From positions 212,707 through 276,706 of the forward strand of contig NZ_JAEVHF010000004.1 in NCBI RefSeq assembly GCF_018263925.1: a stretch of 64,000 bases of DNA. The letters are read 5' to 3'. Both the position numbers and the translations under genes were made by a program. This document shows, in pieces, positions 17,334 through 25,559 of this stretch. Origin of the DNA: Kistimonas asteriae. Its GTDB lineage: Bacteria; Pseudomonadota; Gammaproteobacteria; Pseudomonadales; Endozoicomonadaceae. The notes beneath the pieces were generated by a model. It had not been told where the DNA came from and did not search any database. It worked only from the letters and a program-made list of their open reading frames with translations. Within the stretch, counting starts at the first letter, position 1; each line of letters starts with the position of its first letter.

Positions 17334-17615
17334 ATGACGCAGGTAAATAATAATGGTCCGATAGGGCCAGCCGATCCCACCGGACAGCCCGGATCGACCG
17401 GAAAACCCACCGGCCAGGTCGATCAGAAAGATGCGGATGCCTTCGCCAATATGATGGACGGCGATGACACCGCTCAAGCGACCCAGGCGGGTGAGGGTAC
17501 AGAAGAAACCACGCGGGAAGAATTCGAAGAGCTGTTTCGCCGTAACTCCTTCCAGCAGTTCATGGAACAATCCAAGAAGCTGGTGGATGAGGCGAAAAAG
17601 AACACAGAGGGTTAA
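17334..17615 (+). CDS. Small acidic protein of unknown function
   Basis: 93 aa from the ATG at 17334, with GGAGGG at 17321-17326 ideally placed; an upstream in-frame GTG at 17313 is less likely. The N-terminal third is Gly/Pro/Thr/Asn-rich and probably disordered. A KDADAFANMMDGDD segment resembles the D-x-x-x-F-x-x-x-M stretch that starts the SctI/YscI domain encoded at 1864-2292. The C-terminus is an amphipathic, charged helix (REEFEELFRRNSFQQFMEQSKKLVDEAKKN). It could be a small T3SS-associated protein, but this rests on a weak resemblance. Its TAA ends at 17615, directly against the stop of the convergent thioesterase gene. Confidence 0.6.
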   Translation: MTQVNNNGPIGPADPTGQPGSTGKPTGQVDQKDADAFANMMDGDDTAQATQAGEGTEETTREEFEELFRRNSFQQFMEQSKKLVDEAKKNTEG

Positions 17616-18002
17616 TCAGGCTTCTTCGCGATCCACCGGTTGTGCCTTGCCGTTTTCATCAATGGCGACGTAGGTAAATATCCCTTCCGTGACTTTGGCC
17701 CGGGTCTGGTTATAGGGCATGCCCATGGTCCAGACTTCAATGCGAATCCGCATTGAGGTTCTTCCCACCTTCAGAATATCGGTATAACAGCAGACGATCT
17801 CTCCGACTCGAACGGCCTGGTGGAAACTCATGGATTCAATGGCCACGGTCGCGATCCGGCTATGGCTGCGTCCCTTAGCCGACAGACCACCCGCGATATC
17901 CATCTGGGACAGCAGCCAGCCGCCGAAGATGTCGCCATTGGGGTTGGTGTCAGCAGGCATGGCTAGGTTGCGCAGGGACAGTTCGCCTCGAGGTTCGGTC
18001 AT
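17616..18002 (-). CDS. yciA: Acyl-CoA thioesterase, YciA family
   Basis: 128 aa, a single hotdog domain. The N-terminal motif LRNLAMPADTNPNGDIFGGWLLSQMD is the YciA signature, with the catalytic Asp in NPNGDIFGG. VAIESMSFHQAVRVGEIVCCY is the family's second block. YciA hydrolyses short- to medium-chain acyl-CoAs. The usual E. coli length is 132 aa, so the gene is complete. It is convergent with the small acidic protein gene and shares no intergenic space with it. Confidence 0.93.
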   Translation of the reverse strand: MTEPRGELSLRNLAMPADTNPNGDIFGGWLLSQMDIAGGLSAKGRSHSRIATVAIESMSFHQAVRVGEIVCCYTDILKVGRTSMRIRIEVWTMGMPYNQTRAKVTEGIFTYVAIDENGKAQPVDREEA

Positions 18003-18238
18003 GGTGGAGCTCCGGGTTCGGTGTGAGGCGGGGAATCCTAATCACTGGTTGTCTGGTGAACAATGGTGAAGTATGCGTACCTGAAAAACGCCTGCCCGAA
18101 AAAACAGGCAGGTTTCCTGCAGAAATGAGACCGATGTCGCTGTCTTCAGCGGCGGTTGGTGGAAAAATAACGGTCGGTTTGATGCATAAACCGGAATAAG
18201 GAATGACTGCTGCAGTGTAATCGCCGGGAGACACGGGC

Positions 18239-19498
18239 ATGGCCGAAGCTGAATTAATAACGCAGATACCCTCCGCCAACGTGGTCAGCATTATGGGAAC
18301 CTCAGGTGCTGTTGGTGAGAGTCGGCTTACGTATTTGATACAGCAGGCGCATAGTATTGGGCATAGCCGCAACCTGTCGGCAAAGGCCGATGACACGGTG
18401 CGAAGAGTCGCCACGCTGTTCGATGTGATGTTTGCTGAGCCGGCCATGGCGCCTTCGGTAAAATCATTGCTTGAGCAGTTGCAGATTCCACTGCTCAAAG
18501 CTGCCATGATCGATGGCGCAGCCTTCGTCCGGGAATCCCACCCGGCCAGAAAACTGCTTAACGAACTGGGCAGGGCGGGCATTCAATGCCGGGGAGATGT
18601 GGCTGCGCCTGACCCCCTCTACCGTCTGGTCGAAAAGGCGGTTGTCGCAATACAGGATCAGTTCGTGATCGATACCAGCGTCTTTGAACAGGTGCTGGTG
18701 GATTTCAACGCTCGTTTCGTGCTTGAGCAACAGCGTCAGCAGCGCCTGCAGCGGCGGCAGCAACAAGCCCGTGAAGCGCAGCAGCGGTCAGATGCCGCGA
18801 AAGGGCTGATTCGTGAACATCTGGATACTGTCCTGAACGGTTTTCTTCTGCCCGAGCGTGTACTCGATTTTATGCATGGAACCTGGGGGCATTACCTGTT
18901 TATTGTCTACCTGAAAGAGGGTAAAGACAGTGAAACCTGGCGCCAGGGGCTCAAAACCCTGGATTATCTCATCGCCACACTGCGATTGACTCAACAGGAC
19001 CGTCGCCAGAAAGTGCTGCCGAAGTTGTTTGCGGTGATCCGACAGTCACTGGATAGCATGGGTTTTGATAAGTGCGCCAGTGATGAACAGCTTCAGATGC
19101 TGGGGACTTTCTACAAAGAACTGCCGCAGGTGTTGCAGGTGCCCGTGAACGAGGAGGTTTCCAAACCCTCGATGGTTGATCAGCCGGTGCAGTCCATCAG
19201 CAACGATGAGTCAGTATCCTTGCCGGTTCATCCGTCGCCTGATACGCGTGCTGTTGATTATCGCAGGCAGCGTGTGCTGGTCGGTAAACAGGTCGATCAG
19301 TTCAAGCCGGGCTTATGGGTGATGATTCGTGAGCGTGATGGCGAACAGAACAAAGCCAAATTGTCTGCCGTTTTACGCAGTGATGATCGCTACATTTTTG
19401 TGAACCCTGTGGGGGATCGAGTGAAGGAGATTTCCCGCAGTGCGTTGATTCGTGCGATCTGTTCTGGGTTCGTACAAGTCATGGATGCCGAGTCATGA
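18239..19498 (+). CDS. DUF1631 family protein, short form
   Basis: 419 aa, starting at an ATG with GGGAG at 18226-18230. The region around residues 80-115 carries DUF1631 hallmarks (LLEQLQIPLLKAAMIDGAAF, HPARKLLNELGRAGI). The middle is a Gln/Arg-rich coiled coil (about 160-185). The C-terminus (about 350-415) is a small beta-rich domain (FKPGLWVMIRERDGEQNKAKLSAVL...YIFVNPVGDRVKEISRSAL), as seen at the end of DUF1631 proteins. Family members are usually 700 or more residues, so the N-terminal half seems absent. I see no remnant of it between 18003 and 18238. Function unknown. Confidence 0.75.
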   Translation: MAEAELITQIPSANVVSIMGTSGAVGESRLTYLIQQAHSIGHSRNLSAKADDTVRRVATLFDVMFAEPAMAPSVKSLLEQLQIPLLKAAMIDGAAFVRESHPARKLLNELGRAGIQCRGDVAAPDPLYRLVEKAVVAIQDQFVIDTSVFEQVLVDFNARFVLEQQRQQRLQRRQQQAREAQQRSDAAKGLIREHLDTVLNGFLLPERVLDFMHGTWGHYLFIVYLKEGKDSETWRQGLKTLDYLIATLRLTQQDRRQKVLPKLFAVIRQSLDSMGFDKCASDEQLQMLGTFYKELPQVLQVPVNEEVSKPSMVDQPVQSISNDESVSLPVHPSPDTRAVDYRRQRVLVGKQVDQFKPGLWVMIRERDGEQNKAKLSAVLRSDDRYIFVNPVGDRVKEISRSALIRAICSGFVQVMDAES

Positions 19499-19587
19499 AA
19501 GAGCGTGATACCCCATGTACCTGATCACCCAGTTTCTGCCCTATTGCTCAGAGGCTCAATGCCTCCCAGATAATAGTACTGAGACAT

Positions 19588-21036
19588 TCATTCAGACGTG
19601 TTGTGTCCATACGCCAGTGAATCAACCGCCCCCTGCCCACTGTGTACGCCCCCTTCGGTAACCGATGACGGTTTGCTTCGAATCAGATAACCCGCATAGC
19701 CCAAGTCGCTGGTGAGGGAATGACCATCCAGATGGAGGGTAAACATACCCATTTCACTGATCAGGTCATTGACGGGTGAGGCCTCTCCTCGACGAACTAC
19801 CAGGGCTGGGCGTGACCGATGCCTGGGGTGAAGTCGGCGCATCAATGACCAAGCGGAATATTGGTCAGGCTTCAGGCTCTTCAGCTTGGGTAAAATAGCA
19901 TTGTCAAACACACAATGACCGCCACCTTCTCCCTGGTTTTTCAATACCCAGTGATGGGGGTTCTCATGTTCAAACCAGGCTGCCGACTGGTCATCAATCG
20001 GTCGCATGTCGCCCAGGAACGGTTTAATTCGGGTGGCTTCATCATGGGTCAGGCCAAAGTCCGTCAGCTGTTCAACCTTCATGGCGGATAGCAGCATCTG
20101 TACCCGTTTACTGGTTGCCAGCTGCTGACTGACAGTGGCATTGATCGCCACACGGTGCTGCTCAATCATTACCCGGGTTTTTCCGAGCGCTTCACAGCAA
20201 CGGACCTCTTCGATGTCATTAGCCACATAGTCACAGTACTGATAGCCGGCACGAAGATAAATGGCATCAACACCGCCCAGGCCTTCCAGCAACAGCCGCT
20301 GGTTGTCGCCAGACGAGAGTTGGTCATACAGTTGCCGGAATGTACGGCGAACGGTTTTGACGCCTTCCTGCTGAATGGCTTCTTCCAGCAGGTGCTGGTC
20401 ATAGACATTATCTTCGTCCGGTTGAACCACCATGATAAACAGGGGGAGCCCAGCCTCACCTGATTGTGCCCGCACTGTTTTGGCGGCACCGGCAATGCCT
20501 TTGGCGAGATTTTCAACACACGGGTTAGGCACCAGTTCCAGCGAAGCGTCTTCCGACCATTGCTGGAAAGCAGCTGGCCACTGATGCTCAAGGTAGCGAT
20601 GCAGTTCATGTGCCCGTTGACCAAAAGGCCCCATGCCCGCCGCAATGCCATTAAACTCGATCAGCTTCGGGCCATGCTCAGCATCGTCCATAAAGTCTGT
20701 TCTCATGAGTAGCATAGGACGGCGCTCTGCTGGTATGGAACCCTGGTGAATCGCCTGATGCAGCGAGAGCAGGCTGTTAAAGAAAGGGTCTGCCTTGCAA
20801 AGTGGCGTGATGGCTTCGGTCAGGAAGTCATGATGTTCAGATACTCCGTGAATCAGCTTGCCCATCAATGGCACGATGGATTTCAGTAACTCAAAACGCT
20901 CTCTCTGTATCAGGGTAGGTGCAAAGCTGAAAGCGCAATGGGTTGCTGAATCTTTAGTGGTTTTTAGTGCCATCCCATGCATAAGAGACCACTCTATGGC
21001 ATCTTGAACAGCGCTGACAATGACCGTGTCTTTCAT
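19588..21036 (-). CDS. Eukaryotic-type glutathione synthetase
   Basis: 482 aa. Blocks of the eukaryotic GSS family appear in order: LIEFNG (125-130), VVQPDEDNVYDQ (203-214), IYLRAGYQYCDY (259-270), KRVQMLL (310-316), the ATP-grasp glycine-rich loop VLKNQGEGGGH (364-374, compare VLKPQREGGGN), LMRRLHP (398-404), SEMGMFTLHL (427-436), GYLIRSK (449-455) and EGGVHSGQGAVDS (461-473). The length matches human GSS (474 aa). The enzyme joins gamma-glutamylcysteine and glycine using ATP. Bacteria normally use the unrelated-looking GshB of about 315 aa. Some active-site residues differ from eukaryotic enzymes (for example GGGH instead of GGGN), so the exact substrate could be a glutathione analogue. A monocistronic unit on the minus strand. 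Function is inferred from motifs. Confidence 0.85.
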   Translation of the reverse strand: MKDTVIVSAVQDAIEWSLMHGMALKTTKDSATHCAFSFAPTLIQRERFELLKSIVPLMGKLIHGVSEHHDFLTEAITPLCKADPFFNSLLSLHQAIHQGSIPAERRPMLLMRTDFMDDAEHGPKLIEFNGIAAGMGPFGQRAHELHRYLEHQWPAAFQQWSEDASLELVPNPCVENLAKGIAGAAKTVRAQSGEAGLPLFIMVVQPDEDNVYDQHLLEEAIQQEGVKTVRRTFRQLYDQLSSGDNQRLLLEGLGGVDAIYLRAGYQYCDYVANDIEEVRCCEALGKTRVMIEQHRVAINATVSQQLATSKRVQMLLSAMKVEQLTDFGLTHDEATRIKPFLGDMRPIDDQSAAWFEHENPHHWVLKNQGEGGGHCVFDNAILPKLKSLKPDQYSAWSLMRRLHPRHRSRPALVVRRGEASPVNDLISEMGMFTLHLDGHSLTSDLGYAGYLIRSKPSSVTEGGVHSGQGAVDSLAYGHNTSE

Positions 21037-21302
21037 GGCTTGGTTCTCAGGGGCGTGAGGAAAGGCGAGGGTATAAAAAGAAGCAATGTATCAATAAAAA
21101 GGTGATTGATAATAACGGATAACGGACATGGAGTGCAGGTCATCAGAAAAAGCACTGATACATCAAAGTAAACGACTCAAAAGGATATTCTGTCATCGAA
21201 GAGGCTTTTGTTGTGGTTATCTTGTCCGGTTACCATGTTGTTTTATTTTTTTGAGCGTGACTTGCATACACTGTAAGCATTAGATGGATTAAGGACGATT
21301 CC

Positions 21303-22598
21303 GTGAAATTCCTTGTCACCGGTGCTAATGGATTCATTGCCAGTGCAATCGTGGAACAGTTGCTGCAGGCGGGGCATCAACTGGTGCTGGCAAGCCGCAG
21401 AGGAAACACCGGTTTCCCGTTACATCAGGTCACGGCCATTCCGATGGATTTCAATCAGTGTATTGATCCTGATGAATGGATTGATCACCTGCAGGACGTG
21501 GATGGAGTCATTAACTGCGCAGGTGTGCTTCGTGAATCAATTCCAGGCGACTATGAGCGCATCCATTACCTGACCCCGCAGGCTTTGGCCAAAGCCTGTC
21601 TGCGCTGTGGTGTAAAACGCTTTGTGCAGATTTCTGCGGTGGGTGACGCTGAGATATCTGGCTTTATCGCCAGCAAACACCGGTTTGATGAATGGCTGCT
21701 CGCTTCTGGTCTGGATTGCACCGTGATTCGACCGTCAGTCGTAGTGTCCTTACGGGGTTCTTATGGGGGGACATCCTTATTAAGGGCGCTTTCGGCGCTT
21801 CCCTGGCTGGTGTTCTTACCGGGTAAAGGTGAGCAGAAAATCCAGCCGGTGCTATTGGAAGACCTGGCCAGCATTGTGGCACTGCAGGTAGAGAGTCAGG
21901 GGGATTCCGAGACTTCTTTGCTATATGTTGCCGGTCCTGACCCCGTCACGTTGCGTGACTTTCTGATCGCGCAGCGGCAGTGGCTGCAACTGCCAGCCGG
22001 TTTGTGCATCCCTATACCGTTGTCCCTGGTACGCATTGCTGTGCAAGTGGGTGAGCAGTTTGGTCGTGGGCCGATGGGGCAGACGGTCAATACATTGCTG
22101 GAACGCGGCAATACGGTGCCTGCAGGCGCCACTACGGCACAACAGGAAAATACGGGGATTCAGCCACGATCGGTCATAGAAACCCTGCGGTTGTCATCCA
22201 GTTTTGTTCAGGATCGCTGGCATGCCCGCCTTTACGGGGTTCGTGCAATCATGCTGTTTGTGTTGAGCTGTCTCTGGATGTTGTCAGGGATATCAGGGCT
22301 GGTGCACGGGCAGGCGGGTTTTGCGCCGATTCTGAATGCGATGCAGATCCCCACGACATTCCAGGGTTCTTTGGTGCTGGTGACCAGTGTGCTGGATATC
22401 GCATTAGGTATGGCAGTGTGGTCCTCACGCTGGCGCTCCCTGGTCCTGGGGTTAATGGCGTTCTCTGTGCTGGCTTATACCTCGACATTGGCTGTTCTGG
22501 CGCCAGAATACTGGTTATCCCCCCTCGGTGGTCTGGCCAAGAACCTTCCCCTGCTGGTTTTGCTGGCAATGAGTGGTGTTATGGAAAAACAACGATAG
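21303..22598 (+). CDS. SDR-family NAD(P)-binding protein fused to a DoxX-like membrane domain
   Basis: 431 aa with a GTG start preceded by AAGGACG. The N-terminal 290 residues form an extended/atypical SDR: the nucleotide-binding TGANGFIASAIVEQLLQAGH loop at the start, INCAGVLRE, and a KRFVQISAVGD segment. The C-terminal part (about residues 310-430) has four hydrophobic helices and fits the DoxX-like family. Such SDR-DoxX fusions recur in proteobacteria, but I know of no established substrate. The next gene begins 12 bp downstream and encodes a DUF2269 membrane protein, so the pair probably forms an operon. Confidence 0.88.
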   Translation: MKFLVTGANGFIASAIVEQLLQAGHQLVLASRRGNTGFPLHQVTAIPMDFNQCIDPDEWIDHLQDVDGVINCAGVLRESIPGDYERIHYLTPQALAKACLRCGVKRFVQISAVGDAEISGFIASKHRFDEWLLASGLDCTVIRPSVVVSLRGSYGGTSLLRALSALPWLVFLPGKGEQKIQPVLLEDLASIVALQVESQGDSETSLLYVAGPDPVTLRDFLIAQRQWLQLPAGLCIPIPLSLVRIAVQVGEQFGRGPMGQTVNTLLERGNTVPAGATTAQQENTGIQPRSVIETLRLSSSFVQDRWHARLYGVRAIMLFVLSCLWMLSGISGLVHGQAGFAPILNAMQIPTTFQGSLVLVTSVLDIALGMAVWSSRWRSLVLGLMAFSVLAYTSTLAVLAPEYWLSPLGGLAKNLPLLVLLAMSGVMEKQR

Positions 22599-22610
22599 GG
22601 CGATCAGACT

Positions 22611-23084
22611 ATGGACTATTACCTGCCGTTGAAACTGATCCATATTCTGTCATCCACCGTGCTGTTCGGCACTGGGATTGGCAGTGCCTTTTTCATGTGG
22701 CGTGCTGATCGCAGTCGTGATGTTGGTATGGTGGCCGTGGTCTCCAGACAGGTTGTCATGGCGGATTGGTGTTTCACAACGCCTGCAGTGGTTGTACAGC
22801 CCCTCACAGGGTTTGCGATGGTTTGGCTGGCCGGTTTTCAACTCTCCAGCCCATGGCTTCTCCTCAGTATTGGGCTTTATGGCTTTATTGGCCTGTGCTG
22901 GTTGCCGGTGGTCTGGATTCAGTGCCGGATTGCTAAAGACTCGGCACAGGCGAATGCTGAAGCCTCTGGTTTCAATTATCCTCACCGGTATTTGATGCGC
23001 TACTGGTACGCCTTGGGCTGGTCGGCCTTTGTCAGTATGCTGGGTATCTTCTTTTTGATGGTCTTCAAGCCGGTTTTATGGTGA
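22611..23084 (+). CDS. DUF2269 family integral membrane protein
   Basis: 157 aa with four predicted transmembrane helices, starting with LKLIHILSSTVLFGTGIGSAFFMW, which has the family's conserved KxxHxLSxxxLFGTGxGxAF pattern. Other family features are a VVQPLTGFAMVW segment in the second helix and a closing hydrophobic helix (SAFVSMLGIFFLMVFKPVLW). The conserved His in the first helix suggests a cofactor- or metal-binding role, but the function is unknown. It is encoded just downstream of the SDR-DoxX fusion with 12 bp between them. Confidence 0.85.
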   Translation: MDYYLPLKLIHILSSTVLFGTGIGSAFFMWRADRSRDVGMVAVVSRQVVMADWCFTTPAVVVQPLTGFAMVWLAGFQLSSPWLLLSIGLYGFIGLCWLPVVWIQCRIAKDSAQANAEASGFNYPHRYLMRYWYALGWSAFVSMLGIFFLMVFKPVLW

Positions 23085-23192
23085 TTGGCGATAAGCCATT
23101 TTTTCTTCCCGAAGCACCGATTTCTGGGCGCTATAGTGTAACTAGACCTTACAGCATAAGGATCGTTTTTCTGGCGGTACAGGGAGTACGTT

Positions 23193-23513
23193 ATGCTGAA
23201 TATGGAGATGCTACGGGACTTTTTTGGTGATGAGGGAGAGATCCGTGAGATTCTCGCCCAATTTGTCGAAACCACGGACAGCGATATCCAGCAGCTTGAG
23301 CAGGCTATTGAGGAGCGGGATATCGGCCAGGTCGCGGAACTGGCCCACAGAATCAAAGGTGCCAGCCAGGTCATTGGTGCGGCGGATCTCGTCAGGGCGG
23401 TCGGCGAACTGGAAGCCGATGCCAGAACGCATGATGACCATTGTTTCGACGAACTCTACGCGGCGCTGGCTGAAACCTACCGGCATGTCAGTGAGGAAAT
23501 ACAGAGTCTCTGA
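23193..23513 (+). CDS. Hpt (histidine phosphotransfer) domain protein
   Basis: 106 aa, a stand-alone Hpt domain. The phosphoacceptor site is AHRIKGASQVIGA with His52, in the form of the classic H-x-x-K-G-A motif. The remainder is a four-helix bundle (EILAQFVETTDSDIQQLEQAIEERD before it and LVRAVGELEADAR after it). Such proteins relay phosphate between hybrid sensor kinases and response regulators. No kinase or regulator gene is adjacent. An ECF sigma factor gene follows 130 bp downstream, but nothing shows they are linked. Confidence 0.9.
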   Translation: MLNMEMLRDFFGDEGEIREILAQFVETTDSDIQQLEQAIEERDIGQVAELAHRIKGASQVIGAADLVRAVGELEADARTHDDHCFDELYAALAETYRHVSEEIQSL

Positions 23514-23643
23514 CGCTTCCCGCCCTGCCTAACGATCATGATATGATCGCCTGCACTAGAACACTCCGCATGTGAATGTCACATTCATAGATGCTTTTTT
23601 CATAACCCCAACCGGTACTATCACAATAAGCGGTGGACGTAAT

Positions 23644-24210
23644 ATGAATTCAGCCCCTGTCGGGCCGGCTGAGGCCGAGCTGCAGACCTGCTTGTCTGGC
23701 TGTGCCCGGGGACATCATCCCTCCCTCAAAAAACTTTATCAACGCACCTCGGCGAATCTCTTTGCCGTTGCCCTGCGTATATTGAATGACCGGCAGCAGG
23801 CCGAGGACTGCCTGCAGCAGGGGTATCTCAAAATCTGGCAGAATGCGGGTCGCTATGATCACTGCAAGGCCCGTCCCATGACCTGGATGAATACCATTGT
23901 CAGGAACCAGGCGCTGGATATGTTGAGGCGCCGCCGGGTCGTGGAAGTCAGCGACAGTGATGAACAGGCCGCCGTGCTGGTGGATGAGTCACCTTCACAG
24001 GAAGAGCAGGTCTTGCGGATGCAACGTGGTAGTCAGATTCATCATTGCCTGGAAACGCTGTCCGCGCAGCAGCGCCAGTGCATTGAACTGGCGTATTTCG
24101 AGGGTATGACGCATCAGGAATTGTCGGAACAGCTCAGTACGCCCCTGGGGAGCGTGAAGACCTGGATACGACGTGGATTGCTGAGGTTGAAAGAATGTCT
24201 GAATATCTGA
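23644..24210 (+). CDS. ECF-type RNA polymerase sigma factor (SigK-like)
   Basis: 188 aa from the ATG at 23644; the frame stays open back to 23572 but without a good start. Region 2 is visible as LYQRTSANLFAVALRILNDRQQAEDCLQQGYLKIW and PMTWMNTIVRNQALDMLRRRR. Region 4 has QQRQCIELAYFEGMTHQELSEQL and LGSVKTWIRRGLLRLKECL, the helix-turn-helix that reads the -35 element. It overlaps the start of the next gene, an RskA-type anti-sigma factor, by 16 bp, so the two are coupled. Systems of this kind usually respond to envelope or redox stress; the signal here is unknown. Confidence 0.93.
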   Translation: MNSAPVGPAEAELQTCLSGCARGHHPSLKKLYQRTSANLFAVALRILNDRQQAEDCLQQGYLKIWQNAGRYDHCKARPMTWMNTIVRNQALDMLRRRRVVEVSDSDEQAAVLVDESPSQEEQVLRMQRGSQIHHCLETLSAQQRQCIELAYFEGMTHQELSEQLSTPLGSVKTWIRRGLLRLKECLNI

Positions 24211-24896
24211 ATCTGAGTGACCCGGAGCAGCGAAATCAGGCCGCGGCAGATTACGTGTTGGGGCTGCTGGATCAGAGAGAAAAGGCCGCGTTCGAAGCAC
24301 TGCTGTCAGTCAGCCATGATGCCCAGCGGGAGGTTGCCCTGTGGCGCGAGTGCCTGGATATCCTGAATCAATCATTACCCCCGGTTACACCACCCGATAG
24401 TGTCTGGAAAGCGGTGTGCGATCAAACCCGTCCGCCAGGGCACTGGTGGGATAACCTGCTGGTCTGGAAAAGCGCTGCCGCCGGGTTGTTCGGGATCCTG
24501 CTGGTGGTGGGGTTACTGTTTTTACGTAATCCGTATCCGGCGGTTAACAGTGACTATGTGTATGTTGTCCAGGGCAACACAACGCAGCCTGAGTGGATCG
24601 TCAACGCGTCACTGTCGACCAACACGGTCAGCATGAATGCCATCCAGCCGGTGGATCTGCCCAATGGCCAGGTCTGTGAACTCTGGCTGATGCTCAAGGG
24701 GCAGGAGCCGGTTTCGTTGGGAGTCTTGCCGAAACACGGCGTGAAGACGGTTGAGATCGATGCAGCCTGGCGTGATCGGCTGGCGGAAACACCGCTGGTG
24801 ATCACAGTTGAATCGCCACAGGGAGCGCCCAGTGGTTACCAGATGGGAACGATGGTGAATCAAGGGGAATGGGTGCCCGTCAACAAGAGTATTTAA
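24195..24896 (+). CDS. RskA-type anti-sigma factor
   Basis: 233 aa. The N-terminal cytoplasmic part (about 1-85, NQAAADYVLGLLDQREKAAFEALL) is the zinc-less anti-sigma domain of the RskA/ChrR group, with the conserved A-x-x-Y-V-L-G-x-L-x motif. A single transmembrane helix lies at about 95-113 (AAAGLFGILLVVGLLFL). The periplasmic C-terminus holds the RskA domain with WIVNASLSTNTVSMNAIQP and LWLMLKGQEPVSLGVLP. It would hold the upstream sigma factor at the membrane until proteolysis releases it. The start overlaps the sigma gene. Confidence 0.92.
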   Translation: MSEYLNLSDPEQRNQAAADYVLGLLDQREKAAFEALLSVSHDAQREVALWRECLDILNQSLPPVTPPDSVWKAVCDQTRPPGHWWDNLLVWKSAAAGLFGILLVVGLLFLRNPYPAVNSDYVYVVQGNTTQPEWIVNASLSTNTVSMNAIQPVDLPNGQVCELWLMLKGQEPVSLGVLPKHGVKTVEIDAAWRDRLAETPLVITVESPQGAPSGYQMGTMVNQGEWVPVNKSI

Positions 24897-24937
24897 TCGC
24901 GGGTTCACGCTTAATAGTGTCGGAATGCAGAAACTGG

Positions 24938-24954
24938 CCGGTTCGATTAACCGG
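24938..24954. terminator. Short stem-loop at convergent gene ends
   Basis: CCGGTT (24938-24943) and AACCGG (24949-24954) form a six-base stem with a CGATT loop. It overlaps the stop codon of the minus-strand AMMECR1-like gene (24947) and follows the anti-sigma gene end (24896). It has no clear T tract, so this is only a candidate terminator. Confidence 0.35.
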
Positions 24955-25513
24955 CTGATTCCCGGAATTTATCGCAGTGATAGCGATAGCATTTCATGGT
25001 GTCAGGCCAGCTTTCCAGCGGCATGCCGGCTTTACGTTTCAGGTGGTTAAGAAACAGTGCGGGTTCTGGCAGTTGTGACCAGACCTGTGGAAGGAAAGTA
25101 GCGCGGTGATGACCGTCATCAATCAGCAGGCCGTCGATGCCGGGCTGCAATTGCTCGAGTAAATCCTGCTCATCGCTGATCTGCATCGGTTCCATCGGCG
25201 ACAGTATCGAAATTTCTATGGCAATCTTTTCCAGTTCCTCTGCCGAAACGGGGGAGAACCTGGGATCTTTAAATGCACTGGAAAAGGCATTGGCGGCGAC
25301 ATCGTTAATCAGTGGCCGATGTGCTTCCAGAGAGCCAATGCATCCACGAAGGTTTTGATTGAGGGTCAGGGTCACAAAGCTGGCTCTGACTGCTTGCAAC
25401 GCTTCGGGGGCAGCCTCTGTTTCCGGTATCAGCGGTTTCCCGGACTGGAGGCCATTCTCAATACTCGTCCTTGCGATGGCCAGCAATTGAGACTGGTCTT
25501 CTTCTGTCCACAT
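24947..25513 (-). CDS. amrA: AmmeMemoRadiSam system protein A (AMMECR1-like)
   Basis: 188 aa. The hallmark AMMECR1 motif LRGCIGS is present (NLRGCIGSLEAHRPLINDV), followed by AANAFSSAFKDPRFSPVSAEEL and the IEISILSPMEPM strand. It ends with HHRATFLPQVWSQLP...FLNHLKRKAGMP, the second conserved block of the family. The gene lies 46 bp downstream of the MEMO1-like gene on the same strand. The radical SAM member of the trio is divergent from them. The joint function of this system is not known to me; a redox or radical-based modification has been suggested from gene context only. Confidence 0.93.
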   Translation of the reverse strand: MWTEEDQSQLLAIARTSIENGLQSGKPLIPETEAAPEALQAVRASFVTLTLNQNLRGCIGSLEAHRPLINDVAANAFSSAFKDPRFSPVSAEELEKIAIEISILSPMEPMQISDEQDLLEQLQPGIDGLLIDDGHHRATFLPQVWSQLPEPALFLNHLKRKAGMPLESWPDTMKCYRYHCDKFRESAG

Positions 25514-25559
25514 GGCGTTTTCCTTTCAGGCCCGTGTGCGATGTGTTGGTTTGTGTGAA

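Noticed and set aside
23085..23192. Hpt gene and sigma factor gene as one signalling operon
   Set aside because: The Hpt gene is separated from the sigma gene by 130 bp with no coupling, and no kinase or response regulator is nearby, so the link is not supported.
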